64,000 nucleotides of DNA from Pseudomonas mendocina (GCF_900636545.1 NZ_LR134290.1:1550001-1614000); one strand, 5' to 3'; counted from the stretch's first letter, positions 25,692 to 34,910 are shown. The notes: generated by a model not told the origin, from the letters alone. Numbers and translations: made by a program.

Positions 25692-27848
25692 GTGGATCCA
25701 CAAGCCGGTCGTGTCGAAAGCAACTCCGATCCTCGCGGGCAGCATGATGATCCGCTGCTGGACTCGCTCCTTTCACTCTGTGTCCTGCACCGCAAGCCGG
25801 CCAATCGGGCCATGCTCACCAGTGGCCTGCCACTGCCCAAGCAACGCCTGACGGCAGAGTTGCTTCCGCGAGCCGCTGCTCGTGCCGGTTTGCAGGGGCG
25901 CCTGCTGCGCAGAAGTCTCGAGCAGATTCCGAAAATCGCACTCCCTGCCTTGCTGCTGCTCAAGGAGGGGCGTTGTGCCGTGCTGCTGGGCTGGAGCGAA
26001 CAGGGCGACGCTCGCCTGCTGCTCAGCGAAAGCGATGGCGGCGAGGTTAAGGTCGCCCGCGACCTACTGCTCGAGGATTTCAGTGGCCAGGTCTTCTTTG
26101 CCCAGCCGCAGCACAAGTACGACCTAGACCAGGGCAGCCTGATCCCGCGGACCCAGTCCTGGTTCCGCGATACCCTCAAGCGCTCGCGCTGGCTATACAT
26201 GGATGCCGTGGCGGCCAGCCTGCTGATCAACCTGATCGGCCTCGGCGCGCCGTTGTTCGTGATGAACGTCTATGACCGCGTGGTGCCCAACCAGGCCGCT
26301 GCCACGTTGTGGGTACTGGCCATTGGTATCTCCGGTGCCTATGTCTTCGATCTACTGCTCAAGACCATGCGTGGGTTGTGTCTCGATCTGGCCGGCAAGA
26401 AGACCGACCTGATCATCTCAGCCACGTTGTTCGAACGCATCGTCGGCATGGCCATGAAATTCCGGCCGCAGCGGGTCGGCAGCTTCGCTCAGAACATTCA
26501 CGAGTTTCAGACGCTGCGCGATTTTCTGGCTTCGCTGACGCTGACCAGCGTCATTGACCTGCCATTCACCTTGTTGATCCTGCTGGTGATCGGCCTGCTC
26601 GGCGGGCATCTGGTGTGGATTCCACTGCTGGCCTTCCCCTTGGCGATGGGCATCAGCTGGCTGCTGCAGAAGCCCCTGGTGGCCACCATGGATCGCACCA
26701 TGGCCCTGGCTGCCGAGCGTCAGTCCAGCCTGATCGAGACCCTGGCCGGCCTCGATGCGGTGAAGGTGAACAACGCCGAAAGCGACCGCCAGTATCTCTG
26801 GGAGCAGACCATCGGCACGCTGGGGCGCCTGGAACTGCGGGTCAAGATGCTGTCGAGCCTGGCGATGAACCTCACCATGCTGATTCAGCAGCTGGCCGGG
26901 GTGATCATGATCGTTGCCGGTGTCTACCTGATCATGGCCGGTGACCTGAGCATGGGGGGCCTGATCGCCTGCTACATGCTCAATGGCCGCGCCCTGGGGC
27001 CGCTGAGCCAGCTCTCCGGTCTGTTCACCCGCTACCAGCAAGCGCGCCTGACCATGATCAACGTCGACCAGATGATGGATCTGCCGCAGGAGCGCCACGA
27101 GGGTGAGCAGCCGCTGGTTCGTGCCAAGCTGCAGGGCAGCCTGGAGTTGCGCCAAGTCAGCTTTACCTATCCGCACCAGCAGAGCCCCGCGCTCAGCGAG
27201 ATCAACCTGATCGTTCGGCCGGGCGAGAAGATCGGCATCATCGGCCGCAGTGGTTCAGGCAAGAGTTCGCTGGCCAAGTTGATCGTCGGCCTGTACCAGG
27301 CCGACTCGGGAAGCCTGCTGATCGACGGTACCGATATCCGCCAGTTGGACATCAGCGAGTTGCGCCACAACATCGGCTACGTGCCTCAGGACATCCAGCT
27401 GTTCAGCGGCACCCTGCGCGAAAACCTGATGGCCGGTGCCCGCTACGTCGAGGACGAGTTGGTGTTGCAGGCCTCGGAGTTGGCAGGGGTCCATGAGTTC
27501 GCGCGCCTGCATGCACAAGGCTATGAACTGCAGGTCGGTGAGCGCGGGCAGAACCTGTCCGGTGGCCAGCGGCAGAACGTTGCGCTGGCGCGCGCGCTGT
27601 TGCTTGATCCGCCGATCCTGCTGCTGGATGAACCGACCAGTTCCATGGACAATCCGGGCGAAGAGCGCCTGAAGGAGCGTATCGGTGCAGTCATCGCTAA
27701 CAAGACGCTGCTGTTGGTGACACATCGCGCGTCCATGCTGTCGCTGGTCGATCGTCTTCTGATCGTCGACCGTGGCCGCATCATTGCCGATGGTCCCAAG
27801 GAGTCGGTCATGGAAGCACTGAAGAAGGGGCAGATCAGTGTCGCTTAA
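25692..27848 (+). CDS. lapB: LapB, type I secretion ABC transporter (ATPase/permease) with C39-like domain
   Basis: This 718-residue inner-membrane exporter starts with GTG; the N-terminal sequence continuing to QHDDPLLDSLL agrees with known LapB starts. Residues 10-130 form a C39-like domain lacking the catalytic cysteine context, so it is a substrate-docking, not proteolytic, domain. Hydrophobic helices occupy about 170-440. The ATPase shows Walker A GRSGSGKSS (about 516), signature LSGGQ and Walker B LLLDEPTSSMD. It forms the type I secretion system with LapE and LapC and would drive export of the C-terminal RTX signal of LapA. It is 111 bases after lapE and overlaps lapC. Confidence 0.93.
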   Translation: MDPQAGRVESNSDPRGQHDDPLLDSLLSLCVLHRKPANRAMLTSGLPLPKQRLTAELLPRAAARAGLQGRLLRRSLEQIPKIALPALLLLKEGRCAVLLGWSEQGDARLLLSESDGGEVKVARDLLLEDFSGQVFFAQPQHKYDLDQGSLIPRTQSWFRDTLKRSRWLYMDAVAASLLINLIGLGAPLFVMNVYDRVVPNQAAATLWVLAIGISGAYVFDLLLKTMRGLCLDLAGKKTDLIISATLFERIVGMAMKFRPQRVGSFAQNIHEFQTLRDFLASLTLTSVIDLPFTLLILLVIGLLGGHLVWIPLLAFPLAMGISWLLQKPLVATMDRTMALAAERQSSLIETLAGLDAVKVNNAESDRQYLWEQTIGTLGRLELRVKMLSSLAMNLTMLIQQLAGVIMIVAGVYLIMAGDLSMGGLIACYMLNGRALGPLSQLSGLFTRYQQARLTMINVDQMMDLPQERHEGEQPLVRAKLQGSLELRQVSFTYPHQQSPALSEINLIVRPGEKIGIIGRSGSGKSSLAKLIVGLYQADSGSLLIDGTDIRQLDISELRHNIGYVPQDIQLFSGTLRENLMAGARYVEDELVLQASELAGVHEFARLHAQGYELQVGERGQNLSGGQRQNVALARALLLDPPILLLDEPTSSMDNPGEERLKERIGAVIANKTLLLVTHRASMLSLVDRLLIVDRGRIIADGPKESVMEALKKGQISVA

Positions 27849-29196
27849 GGCATTCGCTATGTTGCGTCAGTATTTCCAGGGCGGCGAGCAGTTGTCCGGC
27901 GAGCCGCTACCCGAAGTCGACAAGGCTTTGGTGGAGGACGCACCACGTGTGGTGCGCCTGACCATCTGGACACTGTTGGGCTTCGTCGTCTTTCTGGGCG
28001 TCTGGGCGCATTTCGCCGAAATCGATGAAGTGACTCGCGGCGAGGGCAAGGCGATTCCCTCGTCCAAGTTGCAGAAGGTGCAGAACCTCGAGGGCGGCAT
28101 CGTTTCCGAGTTGTTCATCCATGAGGGGCAGGTGGTCGAGGTTGGCGCGCCGCTGTTGCGCCTGGACCCTACGCGTTTCGAGTCCAACGTAGGTGAGACC
28201 GAGGCCGACCGTACCTCGATGCAACTGCGCGTCGAGCGCCTGAGCGCCGAGGTGGATGACCGCCCGCTGCTGATCCCGGATGAGTTGCGCGCACTGGCAC
28301 CTGAACAGGCTGCCAGCGAAGAGGCGCTGTACCTAAGCCGTCGCCAGCAATTGAATGACGAACTGGGTGGCCTCGAACAGCAGATGGTGCAAAGGCGCCA
28401 GGAGCTGCAGGAGTTCATCTCCAAGCAGGCGCAGTTCCGCAACAGCTTGCAGTTGCTGCGTCAGGAAATCGCCATCTCCGAACCCCTGGTCGCGGAAGGC
28501 GCCATTTCGCGCGTGGAGGTGTTACGCCTGCGCCGTGCCGAGGTGGAAACCCGTGGGCAGCTGGACGCCACGACCTTGGCCATCCCCCGTGCCGAATCGG
28601 CGATCAAGGAAGCGGAGAACAAGCTTGCCGAAACCCGCTCACGCTTTCGCAGCGAGGCGCTTGGCCAGTTGAACGAGGCCCGCACCGAGCTGACCAAGGC
28701 CAATGCCACCGGCAAGGCACTGGAGGATCGGGTCAAGCGCACCCTGGTCACTTCGCCGGTGCGTGGCATCGTCAAGCAACTGCTGGTCAACACCATCGGT
28801 GGCGTGATCCAGCCCGGCAGCGATTTGGTGGAAATCGTGCCGCTGGACGACACCCTGTTGGTGGAGGCACGCATTCGTCCGCAGGACATCGCCTTCCTCC
28901 ATCCCGGGCAGAAGGCCATGGTCAAGTTCACCGCCTATGACTTCACCATCTATGGTGGCCTGGAAGCGGATCTCGAACAGATCGGCGCCGATACCGTCAC
29001 TGACGAGGACGGCAACAGCTTCTACCTGATCAAGCTGCGCACCCGCAAAAGCCACCTCGGTAGCGAGGAGAATCCCTTGCTGATCATTCCCGGCATGGTG
29101 GCCTCGGTGGACATCATGACCGGCAAGAAGAGCATCCTCAGCTACCTGCTCAAGCCCATCATCCGGGCGCGTGCCGAGGCCTTGCGCGAGCGTTGA
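27838..29196 (+). CDS. lapC: LapC, HlyD-family membrane fusion protein
   Basis: This 452-residue periplasmic adaptor links LapB to LapE. It has a single TM segment (about residues 40-60), a lipoyl-like half (QNLEGGIVSELFIHEGQVVEVG), a long coiled-coil hairpin (about 130-295) and a C-terminal beta-barrel region (VRGIVKQLLVNTIGGVIQPG). The GTG at 27838 overlaps lapB by 11 bases and has an AAGGGG site 7 bases before it. The ATG at 27859 is a credible alternative start and would remove seven residues. Last gene of the lapEBC operon. Confidence 0.92.
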   Translation: MSLKAFAMLRQYFQGGEQLSGEPLPEVDKALVEDAPRVVRLTIWTLLGFVVFLGVWAHFAEIDEVTRGEGKAIPSSKLQKVQNLEGGIVSELFIHEGQVVEVGAPLLRLDPTRFESNVGETEADRTSMQLRVERLSAEVDDRPLLIPDELRALAPEQAASEEALYLSRRQQLNDELGGLEQQMVQRRQELQEFISKQAQFRNSLQLLRQEIAISEPLVAEGAISRVEVLRLRRAEVETRGQLDATTLAIPRAESAIKEAENKLAETRSRFRSEALGQLNEARTELTKANATGKALEDRVKRTLVTSPVRGIVKQLLVNTIGGVIQPGSDLVEIVPLDDTLLVEARIRPQDIAFLHPGQKAMVKFTAYDFTIYGGLEADLEQIGADTVTDEDGNSFYLIKLRTRKSHLGSEENPLLIIPGMVASVDIMTGKKSILSYLLKPIIRARAEALRER

Positions 29197-29213
29197 CGTT
29201 GGCAGACTCGCTC

Positions 29214-29346
29214 AGAGACTGTTCAAAGGCTCGCGAGCTGGAGCCAAACAAGGCGAAAAGACCTGAGGAAGCGGAGTTTACAAGTGCCAAATGAGCATTC
29301 CGAAGGTCTTTTCAACGCCGTTTGGCCGACGCGCAGCAGCCTTTGA
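29214..29346. repeat. Conserved ~135-bp intergenic element, copy 1
   Basis: This is an imperfect inverted repeat with ends TGTTCAAAGGCT / AGCCTTTGAGC and inner arms around GGCGAAAAGACC / GGTCTTTTCAACGCC. The centre GCGGAGTTTACAAGTG...AAATGAGCATT closely matches, in opposite orientation, the element at 51480-51625. It lies between lapC and the convergent dehydrogenase gene. Confidence 0.75.
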
Positions 29347-29354
29347 GCTGGCTC

Positions 29355-30236
29355 TCAGACGAACAGCTGCTGCACCACCGAAAAGTCCTGCTTGCCCTTG
29401 CCCTGCTTGAGCAGCAGGCGGTAGAGCTGCAGTGCCAGGGCACCCATCGGTGCGCTGTTGCCGTTGTGGCTTGCGGTTTCCTGCGCCAGGCCAAGGTCCT
29501 TGGCCATCAGCTCGGCCATGAAGCCGCCACTGTAACCCTTGGATGCCGGAGCGCTCTCCATCACACCGGGCCAGGGGTTGTACTTCTCCAGCGTCCAGTT
29601 GCCGCCCGAACTCTGCCGCATGATCTCCGCCAGCACGGCCGGATCCAGGCCGTTGGCCACGCCCATGGCCATGGCCTCGGCGGTGGCGATCATCTGTACG
29701 GCGAGCACCTGGTTGTTGCACACCTTGGCCACCTGGCCGGCGCCGTCAGGGCCGGCGTGGAAGATGTTCTTGCCCATGGCTGCGAGCATCGGCCGGGCTC
29801 GCTCCAGCGCTTCGGCTTCCCCTCCGACCATGAAGGTCAGGGTGCCGGCCGCTGCGCCGCCAGTGCCGCCGGATACCGGCGCATCGAGCAGGGCGACGCC
29901 ACGCTCACGGGCTGCGGCGTGCACTTTGCGCGCGGCCTCCGGGGCGATGGTCGAACACTCGATCACCAGCGTGCCGGCGGGTAGTCGAGCGAGCAGGCCT
30001 TCTTCGCCCAGGTAGAGGCTTTCTACATGGCGGCTGGCAGGCAGCATGCTGATCACCACCTGTGCCTGGTCGATGGCCTCTACGGCGCTGTCGGCCGCTA
30101 CTGCGCCTTCGCCAGACAGGGTCTCTACGGTGCTGCGCACCAGGTCGAATACTTTCAGCGGGTAACCGGCCTTGAGCAGGTTGCGGGCCATGGGCAGGCC
30201 CATATGGCCGAGGCCGATAAAGGCGATCTGGGTCAT
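29355..30236 (-). CDS. mmsB: 3-hydroxyisobutyrate dehydrogenase-like beta-hydroxyacid dehydrogenase
   Basis: This 293-residue NAD(P)-dependent enzyme has a Rossmann start GLGHMGLPMA, the substrate loop DAPVSGG, and the catalytic lysine region GAGQVAKVCNN. Family role: oxidation of 3-hydroxyisobutyrate to methylmalonate semialdehyde in valine breakdown. It is the last gene of an operon with HIBCH-like, hydratase, acyl-CoA dehydrogenase and mmsA-like genes, which supports that role. From memory, the P. aeruginosa gene at the equivalent place, PA0743, was reported to prefer L-serine-type substrates, so the exact substrate is unsure. Start ATG 30236 has a GGAGAG site upstream; the longer frame upstream is not used. 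Confidence 0.8.
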   Translation of the reverse strand: MTQIAFIGLGHMGLPMARNLLKAGYPLKVFDLVRSTVETLSGEGAVAADSAVEAIDQAQVVISMLPASRHVESLYLGEEGLLARLPAGTLVIECSTIAPEAARKVHAAARERGVALLDAPVSGGTGGAAAGTLTFMVGGEAEALERARPMLAAMGKNIFHAGPDGAGQVAKVCNNQVLAVQMIATAEAMAMGVANGLDPAVLAEIMRQSSGGNWTLEKYNPWPGVMESAPASKGYSGGFMAELMAKDLGLAQETASHNGNSAPMGALALQLYRLLLKQGKGKQDFSVVQQLFV

Positions 30237-30293
30237 GGAGGCTCTCCTTCCTGTTGAATGTCGCAGGGGCGCCCAGGCGCACCGATTGTTTGT

Positions 30294-30350
30294 GGCTTGG
30301 ATGCAATCCGGGGACTGGTTCCGGGTTTTCCCGGATTTCATCCGAGCTAC
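30294..30350. repeat. REP-type inverted pair upstream of the dehydrogenase gene
   Basis: GCTTGGATGCAATCCGGGG and CCCGGATTTCATCCGAGCTAC form a facing pair in the 130-base gap between two operon genes. The same GGATGCAATCCGGG core occurs at 55488-55575. Confidence 0.7.
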
Positions 30351-30368
30351 GTGTTTCTTCTAACGTTT

Positions 30369-31475
30369 CTACAAATCTGCCAACGGATGCTCGCCGTCCC
30401 AGGCCGGGGCGAAGTGCGCTTCGATCACCGCCTCCGGAATAGTCGCGACGTCCGGCCAGTGCCAATGCGGCGTCTGGTCCTTGTCGATCAGCCTGGCGCG
30501 TACACCTTCGGGGAATTCGGGGTGGCGGCAGCAGTTCAGGCTCATGGCGTACTCCATGCGAAACACCTCGGCCAGCGACAGATGGCGCGCGCGGCGGATC
30601 TGTTGCCAGACCAGGTGCGCGGTCAGCGGGCTGCCATGGGCCAGGGTCTTGGCGGCTCGTGCCAGCAGAGCGTCGTCATCCTGCTGCAAGGCAGCAATGG
30701 CCTTTACGGCTGCTGGCAGGTCGGCGACGTCCAGCATGTCGTCGATGCGCTCGCGGCGTGGCAGCCACTGCGCGGCGGGTAGCTCGGACGTGGCTTCGTT
30801 TTCCAGCGCGCGCAACAGGCTATGCAGTTGCAGATCGGCTTGCTCGCGCCAGTTCAGCTGCACCAGGCCTTCGAGCAAGGCGTCTTGCTGGTCGTCGCGA
30901 AGGAAGCGATCGGCCAGATTCAGGTCCAGCGCATCGCGGGCATTGATGCTGGCGGCGGTCAGGCCGAGAAACAGGCCCAGGCGGCCCGGTAGGCGGGTGA
31001 GGAACCAGCTGCCGCCGACATCCGGATAAAGGCCGATATTGATTTCCGGCATCCCCAGACGACTGCTCGGGGTGACGACGCGGATGCCGGCGCCCTGCAT
31101 CAGGCCCATGCCGCCGCCCAGCACATGGCCGTGGGCCCAGCAGATGAAGGGCTTGGGGTAGGTGTGGATGCGGTAATCGAGGCGGTATTCGTCGGCGAAG
31201 AACTGGCGCGCCAGAGGCGGCACTTCACCGGGGTGGTCGCGGCATTGCTGCACCAGGCGCACCACGTCGCCACCTGCGCAGAAGGCTTTCGTACCGTTGC
31301 CGCGCAGCATCACGCAGGCGATGCTCGGGTCTTCGGCCCATGCCCTGAGGCGCGCATCGAGCGCCTCGATCATCGGCAGGGACAAGGCATTGAGGCTCTT
31401 CTCGGCGTCCAGGCTGGCGATACCGATGCGGTAGCCGTGCAGGCTGGGGCGTTCTTCGAAGGTTACGTTCATCAT
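30369..31475 (-). CDS. 3-hydroxyisobutyryl-CoA hydrolase-like enoyl-CoA hydratase/isomerase family protein
   Basis: This 368-residue crotonase-fold protein is longer than ordinary enoyl-CoA hydratases (about 260), as expected for HIBCH. Signatures are KAFCAGGDVV (CoA oxyanion hole), HGHVLGGGMGLM, and MPEINIGLYPDVGGSWFLTR, the Glu/Asp pair typical of the hydrolase group. The reaction would be release of CoA from 3-hydroxyisobutyryl-CoA in valine catabolism. Start is uncertain among ATG 31475, ATG 31472 and an upstream GTG at 31493. It lies between the hydratase and mmsB-like genes in the same operon. Confidence 0.85.
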   Translation of the reverse strand: MMNVTFEERPSLHGYRIGIASLDAEKSLNALSLPMIEALDARLRAWAEDPSIACVMLRGNGTKAFCAGGDVVRLVQQCRDHPGEVPPLARQFFADEYRLDYRIHTYPKPFICWAHGHVLGGGMGLMQGAGIRVVTPSSRLGMPEINIGLYPDVGGSWFLTRLPGRLGLFLGLTAASINARDALDLNLADRFLRDDQQDALLEGLVQLNWREQADLQLHSLLRALENEATSELPAAQWLPRRERIDDMLDVADLPAAVKAIAALQQDDDALLARAAKTLAHGSPLTAHLVWQQIRRARHLSLAEVFRMEYAMSLNCCRHPEFPEGVRARLIDKDQTPHWHWPDVATIPEAVIEAHFAPAWDGEHPLADL

Positions 31476-31525
31476 CGGGCTCTCGGTGCGCACGGCGCAC
31501 TCTACGGGCGGAGCGAAACCGCGGG

Positions 31526-32344
31526 TTATTTATTACGCCACTGCGGGTCGCGCTTTTCCAAAAAGGCGTTGACGCCTTCGCGGGTGTCGTCGGCATCGAA
31601 CAGATCGACGAAGCGCTCGCGCTCCTCCGGTAACCAGGTGTTCGGGCCGCGTTGACGGGCGCCCTCGATCAGCGGCTTGATGGTGCGCACCGCCACCGGG
31701 CTTTGCCGTGCGACCTTGGAGGCGAGCAGCAGGGCCGTGCCACGTGCTTCGCCGGTGTCCACCACTTGCTCGACCAGACCGATGCGCAGGGCCGTGTCGG
31801 CGTCGATGCGTTCGCCACAGAGGATCATGCGCTTGGCCCAGCCTTCTCCGACCAGCCAGGGCAGTGCCTGGGTACCACCGGCGCAGGGCAACAGGCCCAC
31901 GGCGGCTTCCGGCAGGGCCATCTGCGCCTGGCGTTCGGCGATGCGGATGTCGCAGGCCAGTGCGCACTCCAGGCCTCCGCCCATGGCGTAGCCATTGATC
32001 GCGGCGATGGATACGCCGCGAAAATCGCGCAGGGTTTCGAAGGCCTCGCCGAAGCGCCGCGCCATTTCGCGGGCACGCGCCTTGTCGCCGTCGGCGAACA
32101 TGTTCAGGTCGGCACCAGCGGAGAAGAATTTCGGGCCTTGGCCGGTCACCACCAGGGCGTAGACTTCGTCGTCACGGTTGAGGTGCTCGACCACCAGTTT
32201 GAGGCCGATCAGCGAGTCACGGTCCCAGGTATTGGCCGGCGGATGGTTGATGGTGATCAGCGCGGTGTGGCCGTGCTTTTCCACGGTGAGCTTGTGGGTC
32301 AGGTCGAAGATGCCGGATTTGTAGGTTTCCAGTGCGGTGCTCAT
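31526..32344 (-). CDS. Enoyl-CoA hydratase, DspI-like (272 residues)
   Basis: This crotonase-family protein has the oxyanion-hole motifs FFSAGADLN and AMGGGLECALACD and a catalytic-region glutamate in LPEAAVGLLPCAGGTQ. In a valine operon it would hydrate methacrylyl-CoA. The operon layout matches P. aeruginosa PA0743-PA0747, where the corresponding gene PA0745 was named dspI and linked to the biofilm-dispersing fatty acid cis-2-decenoic acid (from memory). The same dual role here is possible but untested. It is preceded by a gap of about 50 bases after the acyl-CoA dehydrogenase gene. Confidence 0.87.
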   Translation of the reverse strand: MSTALETYKSGIFDLTHKLTVEKHGHTALITINHPPANTWDRDSLIGLKLVVEHLNRDDEVYALVVTGQGPKFFSAGADLNMFADGDKARAREMARRFGEAFETLRDFRGVSIAAINGYAMGGGLECALACDIRIAERQAQMALPEAAVGLLPCAGGTQALPWLVGEGWAKRMILCGERIDADTALRIGLVEQVVDTGEARGTALLLASKVARQSPVAVRTIKPLIEGARQRGPNTWLPEERERFVDLFDADDTREGVNAFLEKRDPQWRNK

Positions 32345-32397
32345 AACGACTCCTCGTCAATTTCTTCCCCTCCCATCGATGGGTGGGGATTCAGCGG

Positions 32398-33561
32398 TTA
32401 CAGCAGGCGATCGAGCATGCCGCCCTGCAGCAGCAGGCGGCGGGCGATGATCACCCGCATGATTTCGTTGGTGCCTTCCAGTATCTGGTGCACGCGTGCG
32501 TCGCGTACCCAGCGCTCCAGTGGGTAGTCATTCAGATAGCCGTAGCCGCCATGGAGTTGCAGGGCCTGGTTACAGACGTCGAAGCAATGGTCGGTGGCGA
32601 AGCGCTTGGCCATCGCGCAGTAGAGGCTCGCTTCGCCGTGGCCATGGTCGAGCTTGTGCGCGGCCAGGCGCACCATCTGCCGGCTGGCGGTGAGATCCGT
32701 GAGCATGTCGGCGAGCTTGAACTGCAGCGCCTGGAACTGGCTGAGTGCCTTGCCGAACTGTTTGCGCTCCTCTACGTAGCGCAGACTCTGTTCAAGCGCC
32801 GCCTGGGCGGCACCGAGCGAACAACTGGCGATATTCAGACGGCCGCCGTCCAAGCCTCTCATGGCGTAGACGAAACCCTCACCTTCCGGGCCGATACGGT
32901 TGCTGGCAGGAACGCGCACGCCCTCGAAGGTGATGGTGCGGGTTGGTTGCGCCTTCCAGCCCATCTTGTCCTCGTTGCGCCCATAACGCACACCCGGTGC
33001 ATTGGCCGGAACCAGCAAGCAGGAGATGCCCTTGGCACCGTCCTCGCCGGTACGTGCCATGACGATCAGGACGTCGGTGCTGCCGGCTCCGGAGATAAAG
33101 CACTTGCTGCCATCGATCACGTAGTCGCCGCCATCGCGTCGCGCGCGGGTGCGCAGGTTGGCCGCGTCCGAGCCGGCGTCTGGTTCGGTCAGGCAGTAGG
33201 AGGCCAGTGACTGGCCGTTGATAAGCCCTGGCAGCCAGGCGTCCTTGAGCGCCTGGTCGGCGAAGCTGGCAAGCATCCAGGTGGCCATGTTGTGGATGGT
33301 CAGGTAGGCCGTGGTGGCTACGCAGCCCGCCGCCAGCTGTTCGAATATCAGTGAGCTGGACAGTCGCGAGAGCCCGAGGCCGCCATCCTCCTCGCGCAGA
33401 TACAGGGCCAGGTAGCCCTGTTCGGCTGCACGGCGGATCACCTCGATAGGGAAGTGATGTTCACGGTCCCAGTCCGCGGCATGGGGCGTCAGCTCCCGAG
33501 CGGCGAAGGCTCGGGCGCTGTCGGTGAACAGGCGTTGTTCGTCACTGAGTTCGAAGTCCAT
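32398..33561 (-). CDS. Acyl-CoA dehydrogenase, probably isobutyryl-CoA/short branched-chain type
   Basis: This 387-residue flavoprotein has the family signatures CLTEPDAGSDAA (flavin/substrate loop) and YGYLNDYPLERWVRDARVHQ followed by EGTNEIMR, which carries the catalytic glutamate. It would oxidise isobutyryl-CoA to methacrylyl-CoA and pass electrons to ETF. It starts 6 bases after the stop of the upstream orphan substrate-binding protein gene, so the two are cotranscribed. Specificity is inferred from the operon; other short-chain acyl-CoAs are possible. Confidence 0.88.
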   Translation of the reverse strand: MDFELSDEQRLFTDSARAFAARELTPHAADWDREHHFPIEVIRRAAEQGYLALYLREEDGGLGLSRLSSSLIFEQLAAGCVATTAYLTIHNMATWMLASFADQALKDAWLPGLINGQSLASYCLTEPDAGSDAANLRTRARRDGGDYVIDGSKCFISGAGSTDVLIVMARTGEDGAKGISCLLVPANAPGVRYGRNEDKMGWKAQPTRTITFEGVRVPASNRIGPEGEGFVYAMRGLDGGRLNIASCSLGAAQAALEQSLRYVEERKQFGKALSQFQALQFKLADMLTDLTASRQMVRLAAHKLDHGHGEASLYCAMAKRFATDHCFDVCNQALQLHGGYGYLNDYPLERWVRDARVHQILEGTNEIMRVIIARRLLLQGGMLDRLL

Positions 33562-33567
33562 GGCATC

Positions 33568-34815
33568 TCATTGCAAGGTCAGGGGTTGGCCGCCGGCTCG
33601 GCGCTCGGCCTGCCACTCGGTGAGGCTGGGTAGCGCGCTGCTGGCGTCGAGTCGGTCGACGATTTCGAAGTAGTCCTGTTTGAGCGGGTCCTTGAGCACT
33701 TCGTCGCGCGGTTTCACCTTCACTGCGTACACGGTCTGCAGGTTCTGGTGATCGAAGGCGCGCCATTGCTGCTCGTCCTTGAGCAGGGTGTAGCGATGAC
33801 CCTCCAGCGCCTTGATCAGCGCTTCGCTATCGAGACTATTGGCGCGTTTGGCAGCATCGGCCCACTGCTGGACGATGCTGTAGGCCGACGCGGCAGAGCT
33901 GGACGGGTACATTTCGTAGCGGGTCTTGAAGGACTGGACGAATGCTTCGCCGCGCGCGGATTTTTCCAGCGCCGGTACGCGCCAGGTCCATGGTTCCGTG
34001 CCGATCACGCCCTGCATCAGATTGGGGCCGGCCTGTTCGACCATGCTTTGGGTGAGGTTGGGGGCAACGATCTGCATGCGTTCGGTCAGACCCAGGTCCT
34101 TGGCGATGCGCATGGCACGCACCAGATCTTCGCCGAACAGCACCAGCGCGAGGATATCGGCGTTACTGGCGGCGGCCTGGGTCAGGGCGTCCTGATAGTC
34201 GGCCAGACGCGCGCCGGGGAAGGGGACGTGCACGCCAGCGTGCTGGGCGGCGTTGTCGCTCGCAGTGGCCTGGCGCAGCGAGGCTTCGGTGGTGTGGCCC
34301 CAGGTGTAATCGGCGGTGACGTAGAAGTAGCGCTTGTTCGGCAGGGTTTTGCTCAGATACTGGCCAAGTACCTTGGCGCTCATCCAGGCGTTGTTGCACT
34401 CGCGGAACATATAGCGGTGGCCGTCCTTGCCCGTGGTGTCGTTGGAGTAGGTGAGGGTGCCGAAGTACAGCAAGCCGTGTTCCTTGGCGCGCTTGCCGGC
34501 GGCGATGGCGACTGCACTCGAAGAGCCGCCGAAGAGCATCACCGCGCCTTCGGCGGCGAGCTTGTCGACGTTCTTCTCCGCTTTGGCCGGACGCGAGGCG
34601 GTGTCCTTGCTGGATAGGCGCAAGGGCCGTCCCAGTACACCGCCCTGGGCATTGATCTCGTCGATGGCCAGCAGGGCTCCACGCATTTGCGCCAACCCCT
34701 CCTCCTTGTATGGTCCGGTGCGCGGGTAGTTGAGCCCGAGGGTAATGGGCTCGGCAGCCTGCGCACAGGCGGTGATTCCGGCCCACAGGGCCAGGATGGC
34801 AGACAGTTGGCGCAT
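33568..34815 (-). CDS. Orphan periplasmic substrate-binding protein, Leu/Ile/Val-binding family
   Basis: This 415-residue protein has a signal peptide (residues 1-20, cut after AQA) and a type I periplasmic-binding fold (ITLGLNYPRTGPYKEEG at the start, then MLFGGSSSAVAIA and IGTEPWTWRVPAL). No permease or ATPase gene is next to it; it lies inside a catabolic operon between mmsA-like and acyl-CoA dehydrogenase genes. It may supply a branched-chain or related acid to a transporter elsewhere (a Liv system lies 5 kb away) or act in sensing. Such a gene is, as far as I recall, not in the P. aeruginosa PA0743-PA0747 operon. Confidence 0.83.
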   Translation of the reverse strand: MRQLSAILALWAGITACAQAAEPITLGLNYPRTGPYKEEGLAQMRGALLAIDEINAQGGVLGRPLRLSSKDTASRPAKAEKNVDKLAAEGAVMLFGGSSSAVAIAAGKRAKEHGLLYFGTLTYSNDTTGKDGHRYMFRECNNAWMSAKVLGQYLSKTLPNKRYFYVTADYTWGHTTEASLRQATASDNAAQHAGVHVPFPGARLADYQDALTQAAASNADILALVLFGEDLVRAMRIAKDLGLTERMQIVAPNLTQSMVEQAGPNLMQGVIGTEPWTWRVPALEKSARGEAFVQSFKTRYEMYPSSSAASAYSIVQQWADAAKRANSLDSEALIKALEGHRYTLLKDEQQWRAFDHQNLQTVYAVKVKPRDEVLKDPLKQDYFEIVDRLDASSALPSLTEWQAERRAGGQPLTLQ

Positions 34816-34874
34816 TGCAGTTCTCCTTGTTTTTGTTCTGCAAGGAGCCTTTTTACGCCGCTTGTCCAGTTCTC

Positions 34875-34910
34875 GTGATCGTCTTTTCGTCTAATGAGAA
34901 CGCCGTTCTC
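34875..34910 (-). promoter_or_regulatory. Possible operator/promoter region of the binding-protein operon
   Basis: On the minus strand AGACGATCAC (34884-34875) resembles the GACGATCTTG repeats upstream of the AraC gene. Next to it lies the palindrome GAGAAC-GCC-GTTCTC (34896-34910), which overlaps the mmsA-like stop codon. There is no T-tract, so it is not an obvious terminator. Confidence 0.3.

Noticed and set aside
34896..34910. Palindrome GAGAAC-GCC-GTTCTC as a terminator for mmsA
   Set aside because: Short stem, no T-tract; it was kept only as a possible operator.
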